A stretch of DNA of 64,000 nt. Source: Nephromyces sp. MM_2019 (taxonomy: Eukaryota; Apicomplexa; Aconoidasida; Nephromycida). The translations under genes were made by a program, and so were the position numbers. Every line of letters starts with the position of its first letter. Positions within the stretch are counted from its first letter, which is position 1. The DNA lies in NCBI GenBank assembly GCA_015657535.1, contig JADHZB010001536.1, positions 1 through 64,000 of the forward strand, read 5' to 3'. Below are positions 1-12,133 of the stretch, piece by piece. The notes under the pieces are model-generated. The model ran no database searches. It saw only the letters and a program-made list of their open reading frames with translations, and was not told the DNA's origin.

Positions 1-130
1 AGCGACATGCATACACACAAAGAGTGATACGCACACAAAGCGACATGCATACACACACAAAGCGACATGCATACACACACAGAGTGATACGCACACACAC
101 AAAGCGACATGCATACACACATACTGCACA
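1..130. repeat. Compound ACAC-rich tandem repeat
   Basis: The first 130 bases repeat two alternating motifs, GCGACATGCATACACAC and GAGTGATACGCACACA, about four times before fading into ordinary AC-rich sequence up to about base 250. It is simple-sequence DNA at the window edge, probably inside an intron of the minus-strand XPG gene that continues leftwards. I see no coding potential in it. Confidence 0.85.
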
Positions 131-433
131 ACATACACACTCTACACAACGTATACACACGAAGTAAAAAAACATACAGATATACACGTAACACAAACGA
201 CACCCATTTACAATACAATGCAACTCTCCACACAAAAAAACAACACCTAACATAACGACACACAAGCCTCTTACTTTGATTATATATATTTCAAATCCTA
301 TATCATTCCTTCAAAGTAATTACGCTTCAACCTAAAAAATATTTCAAATACTTCCATTCAATGCAAATTCCAGCATTTTTTTCAAATTACTAGAATTTTT
401 TTAAGTCTATCACCTTTTAGTCTATCAATCTAG

Positions 434-528
434 AAGAAGATGAAATCAACGCATACTTTCTCACGTTCACAGAAAGAGAAGCTTCAGCTTCGTTAAAGCA
501 GCTAAAAGAATTATCCGGGAGGTTTAAG
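434..528 (+). other. Exon-like open segment, strand uncertain
   Basis: On the plus strand this 95-base stretch is open (two bases plus 31 codons) between an AG (CTAG) and a GT (AAG/GTAGGA). It would encode an acidic, helical segment containing FTEREASASLKQLKELSGRF. On the minus strand the same stretch also has an acceptor-like CTTTTAG and a donor-like GTGAGA. The confident neighbouring exons of the XPG gene lie on the minus strand, and neither reading continues them in frame. It may be an exon of an unrelated plus-strand gene or chance. Confidence 0.2.
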
Positions 529-625
529 GTAGGAAATCTTATGGAATGTAGCCTTTATTATATATAAAAGTAGTAGAATATATAATAATAGAAATCCCTG
601 AGAAAATCGCACACACACACACTAC

Positions 626-3600
626 CTGATATTGAAGCTTTGCAGGCAAACCCTCGAAAACTTGAGGGTCAATCTCAGCATCCAAAGGCAACTGAACGAA
701 ACGAGTTTCATCGTTTCCAGATATCTGATATTCTGAGAAAAAAAACGTTCAGATAATTGAAGAAGCTTGCAAAAGCAGGTAAATGCAGGTAAATGCAGGT
801 AAATGCAGGTAAATGCAGGTAAATGCAGGTAAATGCAGAAAAAAAGAGCTGAAAACAGAGAAAAAACACCTCCACTTGACAGGGAGAAAAGCATGAAATA
901 GAGCAATGCATCACCATCAATTTCAAAAACAAGCATCAAACGGAAAAAGTGTGGAATGCTTGCATCACATCTGTTTTATCTTCAAAGAGAGAAGTCAACA
1001 CAAAAAAAACAAAATCCTGAGCTTCCTGGAAGTTTAAGGAAAAAATTGTATGCTACTAATACACATAGCAAAACACATATATTAATAAGAAAATACACCC
1101 AGCACGTGTGTGTGGTAGTCATGGCTTCTACGGCTAGCGTTTCGAGTGTATATACACACACAAAAAATGTGTGAAAACAAGGCAACCACCATAGATTCAA
1201 GTCAATTTTCCCAACAAACTTCAACCTTTGAAATCTTCAACATCTCTAAAGACTGAAGATCGACTAAACAAGCTCTCATTTAAGCCTTCACCCCTTCTTC
1301 CTCCTCCTAAAGTTTTTCTTCGTTGATGGCCCTTCGAACGTAGTGATTTCGGCATGCTCAGCAAAGAGCTTGGCAGGTTAATATCATCAAGACGGCGTCT
1401 CTCTGATAAAAATCCCCTATTTTCAACAGAGGATTCCCCAAAGGTATGTCTTCATTTTGCTATACACTGAAAAAGCATTAATCTACACACACACACACAC
1501 TTTGTGGCAGAAGCAGAAATGGACATTATATATATTTACCAGGCTTATCCCAGAAAAAAAAGATGGGGATAAAACACTTCATGAAAGAAGTGAGCAAGAG
1601 AGTGTACGCCGAGAAGGAAATTTTCCTTCCCCTTTCATATTACATGCTAAAAAAGAAGTAAGAACAAGAGAGAGTAGAGAGAGAAAAATTACGGCAAGTT
1701 TCCTTCTTTTTTCATATAAAAATTTGCCTTTAAAATCGAAAAAAAAGGAGTTTCTGGGATTTAAAGTGCATCGAATAAAAACAACTTGAAGATAGACATA
1801 CCTAAACTCATTCGGAATGTTTCTATAGTAATTTCTTCTACTGCTATAAGTATAATCTTCTTCCTCCTCATAGAAATCACCATCTGAATAATCCAAAAGT
1901 GCAGTCTCCTCGGGGTCTGGCGTAGTAAGAGAGTCATTAGGCGAGTGCTTGAGAGAATTTTTGGAAGAATCGCTAGGAGAATCGCTAAAAGATTAGTTAG
2001 CACACCCATTACCACAATCACTAGCAAAATCATTCACACACTCAGCAGAATCATTGTTTTAGCGTTCACCTGCAGAGGTGTTGTATGTTAATCAAATGAA
2101 GGTGGAAATATAGAATAGAAATGCAATTTTTGCACTTTTTAAACCAAATAAAATAAGCTATTCTTCAATAGAAATCGCTTTAATCCTAGCTGAAAATTCT
2201 TCTCAAATAGCCTAATATAGTCAGAACTATGGAGTGGGTGCAAAAACGCGAGTTTCCACGTTTTCACACAATTTAAATCCTAATTCAGGCCAATGCAGCA
2301 ATCACTACTTCATCCACTAAATAGTCCTTTAAAGTGGTAAGAAACAGATCAAATTAGTTTCATCATGTTGTACGATGAAGTATATCAGACTGGTAGATTA
2401 AATCTTGACCGAAACAAAGAGGAAGCGTTTTGGCTAACTTTATAATTTGAGAGCAGAATATTCTCACAGTACCTTTGGCTACCCGCGGCACTACCACTTG
2501 AGGCCTGTTCTGAGGGCTATGCGATCTGCAGTAAAGTAGCGCATCTCTTGCAAAGTGTGTGTGTGTGTGTGTACACCCATTTTTGTCTTTACTTTTAAGT
2601 GTTAGCAGTGCATTTATATACTGTAGATATGCTTATATAGTGAAATTCATTCATATTATCATTTAATCGCATCCAAGCTCGAAATCATCAAAAAATCAAC
2701 TCAGACTTGCATAATAAGACTAGCATAATAGGCAGATTTTTTTCACTCAAAAGGATGGAAATAACTCAATTAAAACTCCATCTACGCAGCTTTTATTCGA
2801 GGCTCTCATACGTTTTTAGTACTAAATTGCATATATTAGTTCTAGCATTAACACCCTTACGTCATTACACTCGAGAAAAAATACCACCATGAGGCGAGAG
2901 AATCGAACACTCGCGTAAAGTCATAGAAGAAGGAACCATAAAGAAATCCCTACTTTGAGTAATCAGGCGATTCCGTACTGTCTTTCGTAGCTATAGAAAA
3001 TTTGCCAGACTCTGCAAGGCAGAAAGAAAATCAAAAGTATTTTTAAGGGAAAAACAAAGGTGGGTGCAAAGCAGCCTAATAAAAGTATCTAAAAGTAATA
3101 TTATTACACACGTGTTTACAATAAAAGTTATAAAGATGAAAGAGAAGTATACAACAAAAGCAGCAATTTTGCAACATAAAAAATCCTAAACTCACACACT
3201 CGATAAACTACAAACTTATCGCAAAAAAACCCAAAAACATGCAACCTATAAAATCCTAAATTCACTACAAATAAAATTTCATTCTAACTTTCAGTCACTA
3301 AAACTTTCTGCAGGAAATTCTTCAGCATTTTGACTACCATTTTTTGAAGCAGAACCTCCCTTTACGAGAGAAACTGACGACCCAGACCCTGAATTATCGC
3401 TCTGTGAAGGGAAAACACGCTCCTGATTACTCCCAAAGCCCGGCTTATCATATGTAATTGCAGCAAAATTCTTCTCAATTTGTGGTGCCGAGGTTATGCC
3501 AGTATCATCACCGTCAAAAGAGGCTTCAATACGACGGTCTTCGTTTCGTTCCGAAGCCACCACACTTCCTGCGAAGCGATTAACGACTGCAGATTTCAAA

Positions 3601-3938
3601 GCATTCGCTAGCAGCTTTTTGGCAGTCTTCTTCATATTTACTTCTGCATTTAACCTCGAAGCTCGCCGCTGCATCAGCACTCTGCGCTTCAACTCTGGTG
3701 GTGGACCGTCAAACACTACTACTGGCAGAATATGATGAAACAGTAACCTGCATAAGCGTGTAAAAAATCCCACAAGGTGGGCATTTCGTACAGGCTGCCC
3801 ATTGCGATCACGAATAGCCGTAAGGAATTGTACCAACCATATAGAGGCATCCACTGCAAGCTTTCGTCCGCTTAACACCTCAGGCGGCATCCTCAAGCCA
3901 GCAGGGGCCACAACATTCCAGAGACCAAAGACTCCCAT
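626..3938 (-). CDS. XPG/Rad2-type DNA repair endonuclease, 5' part
   Basis: Start ATG is at 3938 and the product opens MGVFGLW, the signature of the XPG/Rad2 N-terminal nuclease region. AVDASIW (Asp30) and VVVFDGPPPELKRR (Asp77) match the metal-binding acids of the family, which cuts 3' of lesions in nucleotide excision repair. Exon 1 is open to 3291; its donor is not fixed. Further exons in consistent phase are 1984-1802 (acidic, Ser-rich; EEEEDYTYSS), 1416-1226 (or from 1449; basic) and 732-626. The last encodes LPLDAEIDPQVFEGLPAKLQ, resembling the short motif that follows the N domain in XPG spacers. Splice signals are strong (TTTTAG, TTTCTCAG, GTATGT). At least one spacer exon between 3290 and 1985 is needed to bridge phase; a candidate is 2525-2473. 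The catalytic I domain must lie left of the window. Family assignment is firm, exon details moderately so. Confidence 0.82.
781..838. repeat. 10-bp tandem repeat, AAATGCAGGT
   Basis: The decamer AAATGCAGGT is repeated five times exactly, followed by a sixth copy lacking its last two bases. It sits in the XPG intron between exons 1416-1226 and 732-626, just upstream (in transcript sense) of the acceptor of the latter. Read on the plus strand each unit contains CAG/GTAAAT, a donor-like string; in transcript sense it reads as a C/T-rich ACCTGCATTT array. Confidence 0.95.
2555..2572. repeat. GT dinucleotide run
   Basis: About nine GT units in a row, within the XPG gene interval. Similar short AC/GT runs occur in many introns here, for example near 610, 1490, 29880, 32170 and 34605. 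Confidence 0.9.
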
Positions 3939-6900
3939 CTTCAGTCAGCCACAATCATAACCAATGCTCAAAAGCATTTTCCACTTGCGAAATGGAAGCG
4001 GAAATTCATTTCAGTGGAAAAAAGGAAAAAATAGAAAAAAAAATTAATGCTTTAGGCGAGTCTTCATGAAAAGATAAGTCAGCCTATCATCATATCTTGC
4101 TTTTAAAAAAAAGTGCCTAAAAACATTCCGCTTTAGCAGAAGACACACAAAAAGCCTCAATTAGCGCTGGAACATATGTACGAGGGGTACATATGATCCT
4201 GCCTATGAAACTTGCAAAAATTACTTCCTTTTTTGGCTTGTCTTTGGATTCGAAACTTATTGCGCTGATGAAGTACATTCATTATGAGAGAGGCAGGAGC
4301 AATCATTAGAATTCATCAATTAGTCCAGTGTGACTATGGTGTGCGTGGTACTTGATAGTCCTGACGTGTATATATCTATATATATATAATTAGTCAAAAT
4401 AGCTCTGAAGTATGAGTCTTGTTTGCATCATACTGTGTTCCACAACCTACGTAAGCTGAAATTCTGCTAAACACAGGGTACTTTGCGACCGGCACTACTC
4501 GCAGTGAGGCTTATTCCACGCCACAATTCATTGATAAGCCTCGAAATTTTTATTGATTTTCGTTTGTGGCCAAATTATTCGCTGGAAATAAAAAAATACC
4601 GGCAGATTGTGACCTATTCGTCCGAGGCAAGTATCTCGGGTATATGGCGCTCTTATCAACTAGGCAAAGCAAGCGCCTATCAAGTCTCCCACGTGACTTT
4701 GTAATTTTACTTGAACCACCGCATCACCTCCAGTAATCGTCGGACTAATTCAATACTTCGCGAAAACTATGTTGCAAATTAAAGTTATTCAAAGGTTGAT
4801 ACATTTCATAGTACGCAGATATTATAAAAAAAACGAGGAAGCTATGACGAACTTCACTCTAGGATTTTTTTTTTACAAAAATCCTAGAAAGCAATCCATT
4901 CAAGCATTTTTTATCTAAATTATTTAAAAGAATCGAGGAAACTAGGAAGAACTTCGTTCTAACATTTTTAGCCCATTTTTTTAGAAATAAAAGCAGCATC
5001 GCTGCCGCCTGTTTTTCTCATAATTTTATTTCAAAGCGAATTTAATCTATCCTTTGCAGGTGCCCTTCATGCATACAGTTGCAATTCTACATGCAAATTC
5101 ACCAACCCGCTAGGTTCGCTTACCCGTCTGGTAATGTTTCAAGCAGACTATCAATTTTGCAAAGATTAGAGCTATAGCGCGTAGTTCAAGCTCAGCTTGT
5201 TCTACAGTGCTACTAAAGGTGGACCAATTTCTGCTCTCCAAGATTTAATTTCTACAAGTAGCATAGTGTAAAGCAAACGTAAAAATTGAGATGCCAGTAA
5301 AAATTCATAGGATATTCCTCATCCGTAGCTAGCAGTTGCTGAATCGAATCTTTTCCGTGGCTACAAAAACATTTCCCAATAAAACCTTGTAGAAAAACCT
5401 ATAATTAAACGTGCTACCGATGCTTTTCTTCTTCAATCTTTCGTAAAGAACTATAAAGAAGTGCTTGTTCTTCTCATGCTGTAGCAATTATAACGAATGT
5501 CGGTTCTTCAGAGTAGCGACATAATGCGGGTGTATCTTATCAAGCCGCTAAAGCGTAATGTTGTATAAAAATCCACAAAGTAGTTCCTTGATACCAAAAA
5601 TGCCTTTTTGGCCCTACTTGGCATTTATATCTTTATTGAAAAGGTGGCCATTCTCGATAGAATAGTTTTTTTACTAGTATCTATTCCAATGAAATAATAA
5701 ATCTGATAGTCCAATATTGCAGCGGAGCCGTGGATATCCTTACGGCCTTGACTTGCTAAAAAGTTTTCAATGCCGCTGTGTCTTTTTAGGGGCAACGTAA
5801 ACTTTAAAATTGAAAGAATTTGCTGTAGTAAATCATTTTGCAGCGATAATTCCCATTTTTTCCGAGGTGCAAAATGGTTCATTGCTTGACGAGTAAAGCA
5901 GACTACTCATCCATCTGTCCTGCTTAAAGTAATCAATCTGTCAGGCACAGATTACATTGGTTCTGGCTCCCAGGGAACGCTTACGTATAGTTTTTTACGA
6001 TGCTTTGAATAATTAAGAGTTCTATACCCACAAAGCAACGGCACTGGAGCTCACCTTAAGCTAGAGCGTTCAGCAGGTAAATGATACTTTGCTATCACTT
6101 AGCGGCTTGTCTATGAACTTCTAGTCAATCGTATATGCACATATGAGATGATGCTGATATGGAACCGTTAGGCGTGGTGTCTACCTACTTGAAACTTGGC
6201 CACTTTGGAAAAAAACCGTAGAATTTTAAGAGGTGCCGTGAATATATCACTTCTACCGGTGGTTTCCCCCCTAAAAGTAAGCCGTAGTGCAGGAAAGTGA
6301 ACAAGGAAGACCTTTCAAGTACCAGAGGCTATCGTAAGTGTTGATGAAATAGGCAAGACGTTGAGTTGCTGTGTACTCTAGTTGTATCCATAAGAGGTCC
6401 ATCTGCCACATCCAAGAGTACGACCAATATCACTAGCTAGTAAGCAAGGGCTCTTTTTCAAACAGAATGCTATCATACATCAAGGTGCACGCATCCTATA
6501 CCCTTTCCTATGACTAACCAGTGAGGGGCCTTGAAGCTCTCCAGCATTTTACGTGCTAAATAAATTTTGTTTTGCTTATTTTGGTGTACGCTACAAAGGA
6601 AACATTCAGCATCAATATACCTTCCTGCAAGAATGCCTCGCTGAACCCCTAAAAAGAATTATGTTTGCAAGCACGAGGTATCACTACGTGACTGAACGAA
6701 GTATACGACAATAATCATCAATTAAGCACCTGTTACTCTTGAATAATACTTTGCTTTTTGGTACCATCTCATCTGCAACAATAAAGGTGAAATAAAGTTT
6801 TGAATTATGAGGACTTTCATATATATCTAGAGTAGAATGCTCTCAGCTTCCAATCACTACCTAACAACAACCCTCAAGCACTGTGCAATATCAACCCCTC

Positions 6901-7135
6901 AATTTCCCGGTATGGCTCAGTTTCCAGTAACTATGCCGAGATTATCACATAGTTTAACTAGTTACACAGGCCCATCTCTTCCACTGTACACAGCTGTGTA
7001 GCCACGTTTAACGGATGCTGCAGTGTAGGCACTTCACACAGGCACACCGGCCTATATCACTACTGTAAAACAATATGGACATCTTGTTGCGAAGCAGTAA
7101 GGAATGCTTTAATGAAGTTTTTTTTGCAGTGTTCT
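3939..7135. other. Intergenic region, no gene found
   Basis: This 3.2-kb stretch separates the 5' end of the XPG gene from the 3' end of the kinase gene, both on the minus strand. I found only short ORFs with no recognisable content; an 85-codon one on the minus strand at 5882-5625 starts with ATG but has no supporting motif. It holds a hairpin at 4858-4888 and a roughly 40-base imperfect direct repeat (about 4831-4870 and 4927-4966). Confidence 0.6.
4858..4888. repeat. Perfect 12-bp inverted repeat
   Basis: TCTAGGATTTTT at 4858-4869 is exactly complementary to AAAAATCCTAGA at 4877-4888, with a 7-base T-rich loop. It lies in intergenic DNA beside an imperfect direct repeat. Function unknown. 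Confidence 0.9.
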
Positions 7136-10100
7136 TTAGTCGATTGTGGGTACGATGCTAAGAGTACCGCGGATAACTTTTTTGCCGAGCTGACGAGTAA
7201 ATCTTCGGGCACCTGCTACGAAAATATTTTCCAAGTTTGGAGTATCTTCCTTCGGTGCATCTCCGGGGTAGTAAACTTCGCAAGCTGGATATATATGTTC
7301 CCTCTCCGAAGAGGAGTCTAGGAATGCTTCCCTTTCACTTTTTCTATTGAAAGCATCTAGGCTACATTGTTGCATCTTCAATTTTGCCTTCGCTTCATGA
7401 ATATCGCTGGTATTGAAGCTTATGCTACTCCTTCTATTGACATGGTGAGCAATACTCCTATCGAAGTAGCTAGCTCGCTTGTTATCATTTTCGGTCACCT
7501 TCACGAATCCAAAGGTATTCATTTTCAATATAGACTCAGAAGCTGCTGGCAGAACTGATTTATTGGCATACTTCTGTGAACAGCGCGTTTCCTTGTTTAC
7601 CACCTTGCTTTCTTCTTTATATTCCTGCAGTATTACGGAGCCTTCAATTTGCTTGAACCTCTCTTGCTTTTGTGCTTTAGGGTCGATGTATCGGGAACTG
7701 CTGAAGTCCTTAGGGGACGTTACTTCCTCTGCAGGCCTGTGCACGCTGGCATTTGTGGAAACATCGCTGGTATGTTGGGGTTGATTTTCCATTGCTGTCA
7801 AGCCCATAATAACACTAGCCAATGAATTCTTTGGCTGAATTTCGCGCTGAGGATAGTTATGTGTTCCCGTTTGTTTCTCTTCAAAAATTGATCCTCTTGA
7901 CGACCTAACACCATTTCTTCGTGTTGAACGTAGATACCTTGGTGATATCAAGGCTTGAGTGGAATATGGCATACTGCTGGAGCTCAAGTGTTGTGTTCCA
8001 CCCACCTGATTGTTTCTTGAGATATATGATTGGTAGTGCTCGAGGTATTTACCTTTGTTCCTAAGTACACCATGTGCCCCATCGTTGGGCAGCTGGACCT
8101 TTTCATCACCGAATTCCACCTCAGAGCGTCTGCACCCTAGCGTTCCTAGTGTTCCTACCTGCGCAGAGTCTCGCGTACTTGCGAAATTCCATCTTCCACC
8201 CCCTGCACCGCTGGAAGATTTACACTTGGGACTAATCTGCTTTCGCGTTGATACTTCTAGACGATTGCTGTCTTTCCTTATGCATGAAGGAACTTCTTTC
8301 TGTCGCTCATTATTGCCATGTAACAAAGCAGCCACTTCGAGATTAGGTGTATAGGTGGTAGCAGTGCTCCTTGATGCGGGAGATATATCTTCTTGAGTTA
8401 GCACTGGTAGAAGACGCGTACGCACCTTCGGCGCACACGCTTCCGAGCTCTCACCTTCACCAGAACATGCCTCGCTGTCCTTAACTCTTTCGTTGTGGCC
8501 TTCACTGCTTACCGCGGCCGGACTAACAACGGCATTGCGTATCTGGGCAGACGTACCTTGTGCATGCGATAAAGGGGACAGCCCTGCTTTGTTTTCACGC
8601 TTTATATTGTTTATAAAGTTGGTTATTTGAAGCTTGATTTCACCGGCATTTGGTACGGCAGATTCTTTACTACTACGCTTCTCAGGGTAGTTACCGTTGA
8701 CGCATCTTGCCCTAGTTAAAGTCAGCGTTTGCCTGCTATTATGATCCCTTTCGTAGTGACTGCCATGATCCTCTGAGATTCCCCAATCTTCCTCATCGCG
8801 TAACTTAGTCTCCATGGAACTTTTTGTATCTTCAGATACTGCGTCTTTTATTCCCTTTTTAGACATATGCTTCTCTGTTTCTTGAGAACTATGTAGCCTT
8901 ATCAATTTCTTTAGTGCTGTTTGGGTGCTACTACCTATTAACGATTTTTGAAGCGAAGCATGCACTGAGGTTACTAATTTAGCCCTTTGCTTGACCCTGT
9001 CATGCCAAATAAATGCTTGATAACGCTGGTCCATCAAAAGCAATAATTTTGAGACCCATGGATGATGAAGTACCCGTGTTAGTGACCATCTATCAAATGG
9101 ATTAGGTGCAGTTAGACCTAGAAATATCTCCCACGCCTCTAAAGAATGCTTGAATTCTTCCGGTGGCTTGGAGTTACGCAAGATACTTATTGCCCGTAAA
9201 ACATATGGCGCTGCTTGAGTTACATCAAGTCCTCGAGGTCTACACGGAAATTTTCCTGATATGAATAGTAGCAGATTCATCCCTATCGCGTAATTGTCAA
9301 GTTTCTCGCTCAATGGTCCAGAAAAATTCAGTACTTCCGGAGGATTGATTTCTAGTGTGCTGTAGAGTTAGTATGAGATAGTGTTTATGTTTTTCGTGGT
9401 TTTAATATATGTGTCAATGCTTAAATTACATGGTGCTAAATTTTTTGTAGACATTCTAAATGGACTATTATGCAGCGTAGCTCACAACATTGTTAAAAAT
9501 TGAAAAATTAATTCAGCAAAACTTTTCCCTTTGAAATCGCATTAGTCGGCCCAAAAATATAATATATGCGTTAGTATTACTTAGCGTCGCAGCCATTAAG
9601 CCCACTAAAGTAATAGTATTCAGGTATGCCTTGCTTGTCTAGATTATATGAAGCAATGCGTTAGCATTCGTAATTTTTGACATACCCTGGCCATTCCATC
9701 CTATGTAACTGGCAATGCTGAGTAGCCTCAGACCACCCAAAATCCGCTATAGTTATTCGTTTCGAGCTGCATCTCAGAATGTTTGTTGGTTTCAAATCCC
9801 TGTGAACTATATCATGCTCTTGTAAGAAAAGGACAGCCTGAAGCAACTGCATGAAATGTATAAATGACTCTATCTCAGTTTTGCACAAGCTTTCTTTCCA
9901 TACAGTTCCATCGTCAATGAATTCTTGCACGACTAGCCAGCCTTCCCGTCCATAGACTACCTCCTGCAACTTCACCACCCCTGGACATTGACAACGAGCG
10001 AGATTCATGATCTCACATTTGAACATTTGTACCACCCGCATCCTAGTTTCGTAAGAAAATTTATGAGGCTGCAATAATTTAGCCGCGAAAATTTCCCCGG

Positions 10101-10452
10101 TAAGATTGCTTTTAACCTTCCATACTGTAGCATAAGTTCCAGCTCCCAAGCTTTCTATACGCGTGTAATCCTCAAAGCAAGTGCCTTCCTTCGTTATTAC
10201 CGGTACATCGTTTGCAAGAACCTTGGGTAATGATAGTAGGTTCCCTACGCTTCTTTGCTTTTCGCTATGGGGCTTCTCATGGTTTGATGACTTCTCAGCT
10301 AGACGCTGGCTATGTAAAGTATGGTACTGGCTTTTCCTACCAGTTTTCAACGCCTTATCATGCGTCATGGTGGCTCCATCTTTCATGGCTCCCTTAGCTT
10401 CGGATTTAATTGAAGCATGCTTACCGAAGTTTAAAGCCTCAAAAAAAGCCAT
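7136..10452 (-). CDS. Protein kinase with DFGW motif and long C-terminal tail
   Basis: Two exons, 10452-9686 and 9359-7136, join across a 326-base GT-AG intron to give 996 residues. The join falls in the activation segment and restores PGTLEINPPEV. Kinase landmarks are complete: glycine loop GAGTYATV (103-110), Lys125, Glu147 of helix C, HRDLKPTNIL (217-226), ADFGWS with DFG at 237-239, then PPE in place of APE, and a lobe ending in an FDRWSL-HHPW region. The domain covers roughly residues 95-350. The remaining 650 residues are polar, low-complexity and have no recognised domain. DFGWS is typical of Aurora-like kinases, but the rest is too divergent for subfamily assignment. Expected activity is ATP-dependent Ser/Thr phosphorylation. 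An 85-residue basic N-terminal extension precedes the domain. The antisense strand of exon 2 has several shadow ORFs. Confidence 0.9.
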
Positions 10453-12133
10453 TTTGAAAACCTCAAGGTCGTAGACTAAAATATATTTTTACCTTTATGC
10501 CTGTTATTCACTAGTAGCATAAGGGCTGGCCATTTAGTAACTATTGGCTCTTACCCTCTGAGTGAATAGCTCTAAAATATGCCAGATATCTGGATGTCTG
10601 GCCAGAAAAATATTGGTTTTATGGAATATTTTTCCTGTATCAACCTCTTAGTTATATTTCTTCTTACCATGATATCCCGCAAGTACCCATGAAAAAAACT
10701 ATTTGAAGCTTGCTATGAGGGACGAAGTTGCTAAGCTTCGCTATGATACGTTTTTTCTGAGGTCACGAGGATGTCCGTAGAGTTGAAACAGCTGCATAAC
10801 CTGATGCTGATGGCATCAATCCCTTTATGTTCTATGATATATTTTGCCTGAAAGCTTGAGCTACCTGGAGGATAGGGAATATATCTGCTTTGGAACCGCT
10901 CAAGTGGTTCTAGCAGAAATGTCTCATAAAATCGCCATTCACCTTGCGAAACCCAAATATTTTAGATAAGATAGCTGAATTTTCGATTATAGAATATATA
11001 TGCCTCACAGGGAAGCGTCTTGCTTATCATATTTTCTAATACACAGAAGTGGGAAAGATGTACAGCTCATCATAAATAGTGGTAGAGCAAGCATCTGAAG
11101 ATAATGCTTTCCCTCGTGGATAAGGCATCAAGTAGTGCGTAACGGACAGAAAACTCCCCATAAAAATCTTCCCCGCCTTTGGCTTCCAGGCATCGTGAAA
11201 GCAGCTCGTGACATATGTACCTAGCCATTAGGAACTTCCGTTAGCGGCAATTCTCCCGTTCTTTATATGATTAACTGACCAACTAGGCTTTGTAGTTTAG
11301 GTCTGCGCAAGCTAGAGCTTTAAATTCCCTTAATAAGCTTGGCAGTTTGCCATTGAATTCAAATTTTTTTTTCTGGAGCCTTTAGTAAGCTAACCTAGCA
11401 AACCATAATTCTGTGGTACTAGTCGAGGTCTGCGCAAAAGTACTATAGAATGAATACGCCTGACACGACTCTAGTCGCCCTGTTCCAGCTTTAACCCTTG
11501 CCTTGTGCTTGCAATACTACTCCACTTTCATAGGTAACATGGCACTAGGTAGTATAATCATACCGCCTCACACTAGGCATATAAACGTGAAAAATAGCTA
11601 GTCCCGTAACTTATTTCATAGGGAACTAAAGGAATACAGGGTGCAAACTGTGTGCCCTCGTGAGCTTATAAAGCTTGAGAACACAATGATCCATTCGCAC
11701 GGTCGAAATTTTTTCTGCCACATGGCCCTGAAGGTCTCACCTTCATAAATAGGAGTTTCCTATGGGAATTCTATACATCTAAGGAATACTACGCACGATG
11801 TTCACCAACCTTGTATCTAACTTGGTTACGCTCAAGAAGTGAAATTGCCAAATTGTATGTATGGTGGCAACTGTAGGATAAATATCTCATCAAGCACCAT
11901 GGAATTCCCGGGGTATGAACAACTTAGTTGGCCCCCTAATTGGCACTACGTGTCTTCAATATTATTCGTTTTGCGTTACTGTTTACACACAAACATTTTG
12001 AATGCTCTCACCGTATACTTGGTGTAGTAGGCATTCCTTACCAGGGTCTAGGCAGTTTTCATAAAATGTTAGATCATCCTGTAAAGGTCTATCGACTTAA
12101 GGATCAGATAGTAGTGAAACGTGAGCAGGAAGT
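10453..12133. other. Divergent intergenic region, no gene found
   Basis: This 1.7-kb stretch lies between the starts of the minus-strand kinase gene and the plus-strand GYF gene, so it should hold both promoters. I see no recognisable promoter motif. Short plus-strand ORFs at 11839-12233 are in a different frame from the GYF first exon and I regard them as chance. Confidence 0.55.

Noticed and set aside
1..130. CRISPR-like regular repeats at the left edge
   Set aside because: Units vary in length, spacers are also repetitive, and the genome is intron-rich eukaryotic.
646..756. Plus-strand terminal exon after TTTGCAG with a TAA stop, pairing with 434-528
   Set aside because: The antisense reading is better: TTTCTCAG acceptor, CAG/GTAGTG donor, phase match to exon 1416-1226, and an XPG-like motif.
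1354..1657. Plus-strand exon pair (ATG at 1354 with GTATGT donor, then 1554-1657)
   Set aside because: It lies antisense to and between phase-consistent XPG exons on minus, and I recognise nothing in the product.
2885..2915. tRNA T-arm-like string (GTTCGATTC on minus)
   Set aside because: No matching acceptor stem, D arm or anticodon arm is found upstream, and the T stem has a mismatch.
4858..4888. Rho-independent terminator (hairpin plus T-run)
   Set aside because: The context is eukaryotic and no gene ends there; the T-run is part of the hairpin.
5625..5882. 85-codon minus-strand ORF with ATG
   Set aside because: No motif, no splice partner, and a length attainable by chance in this composition.
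7112..8354. Plus-strand ORFs of 63-101 codons
   Set aside because: They are antisense shadows of the long kinase exon.
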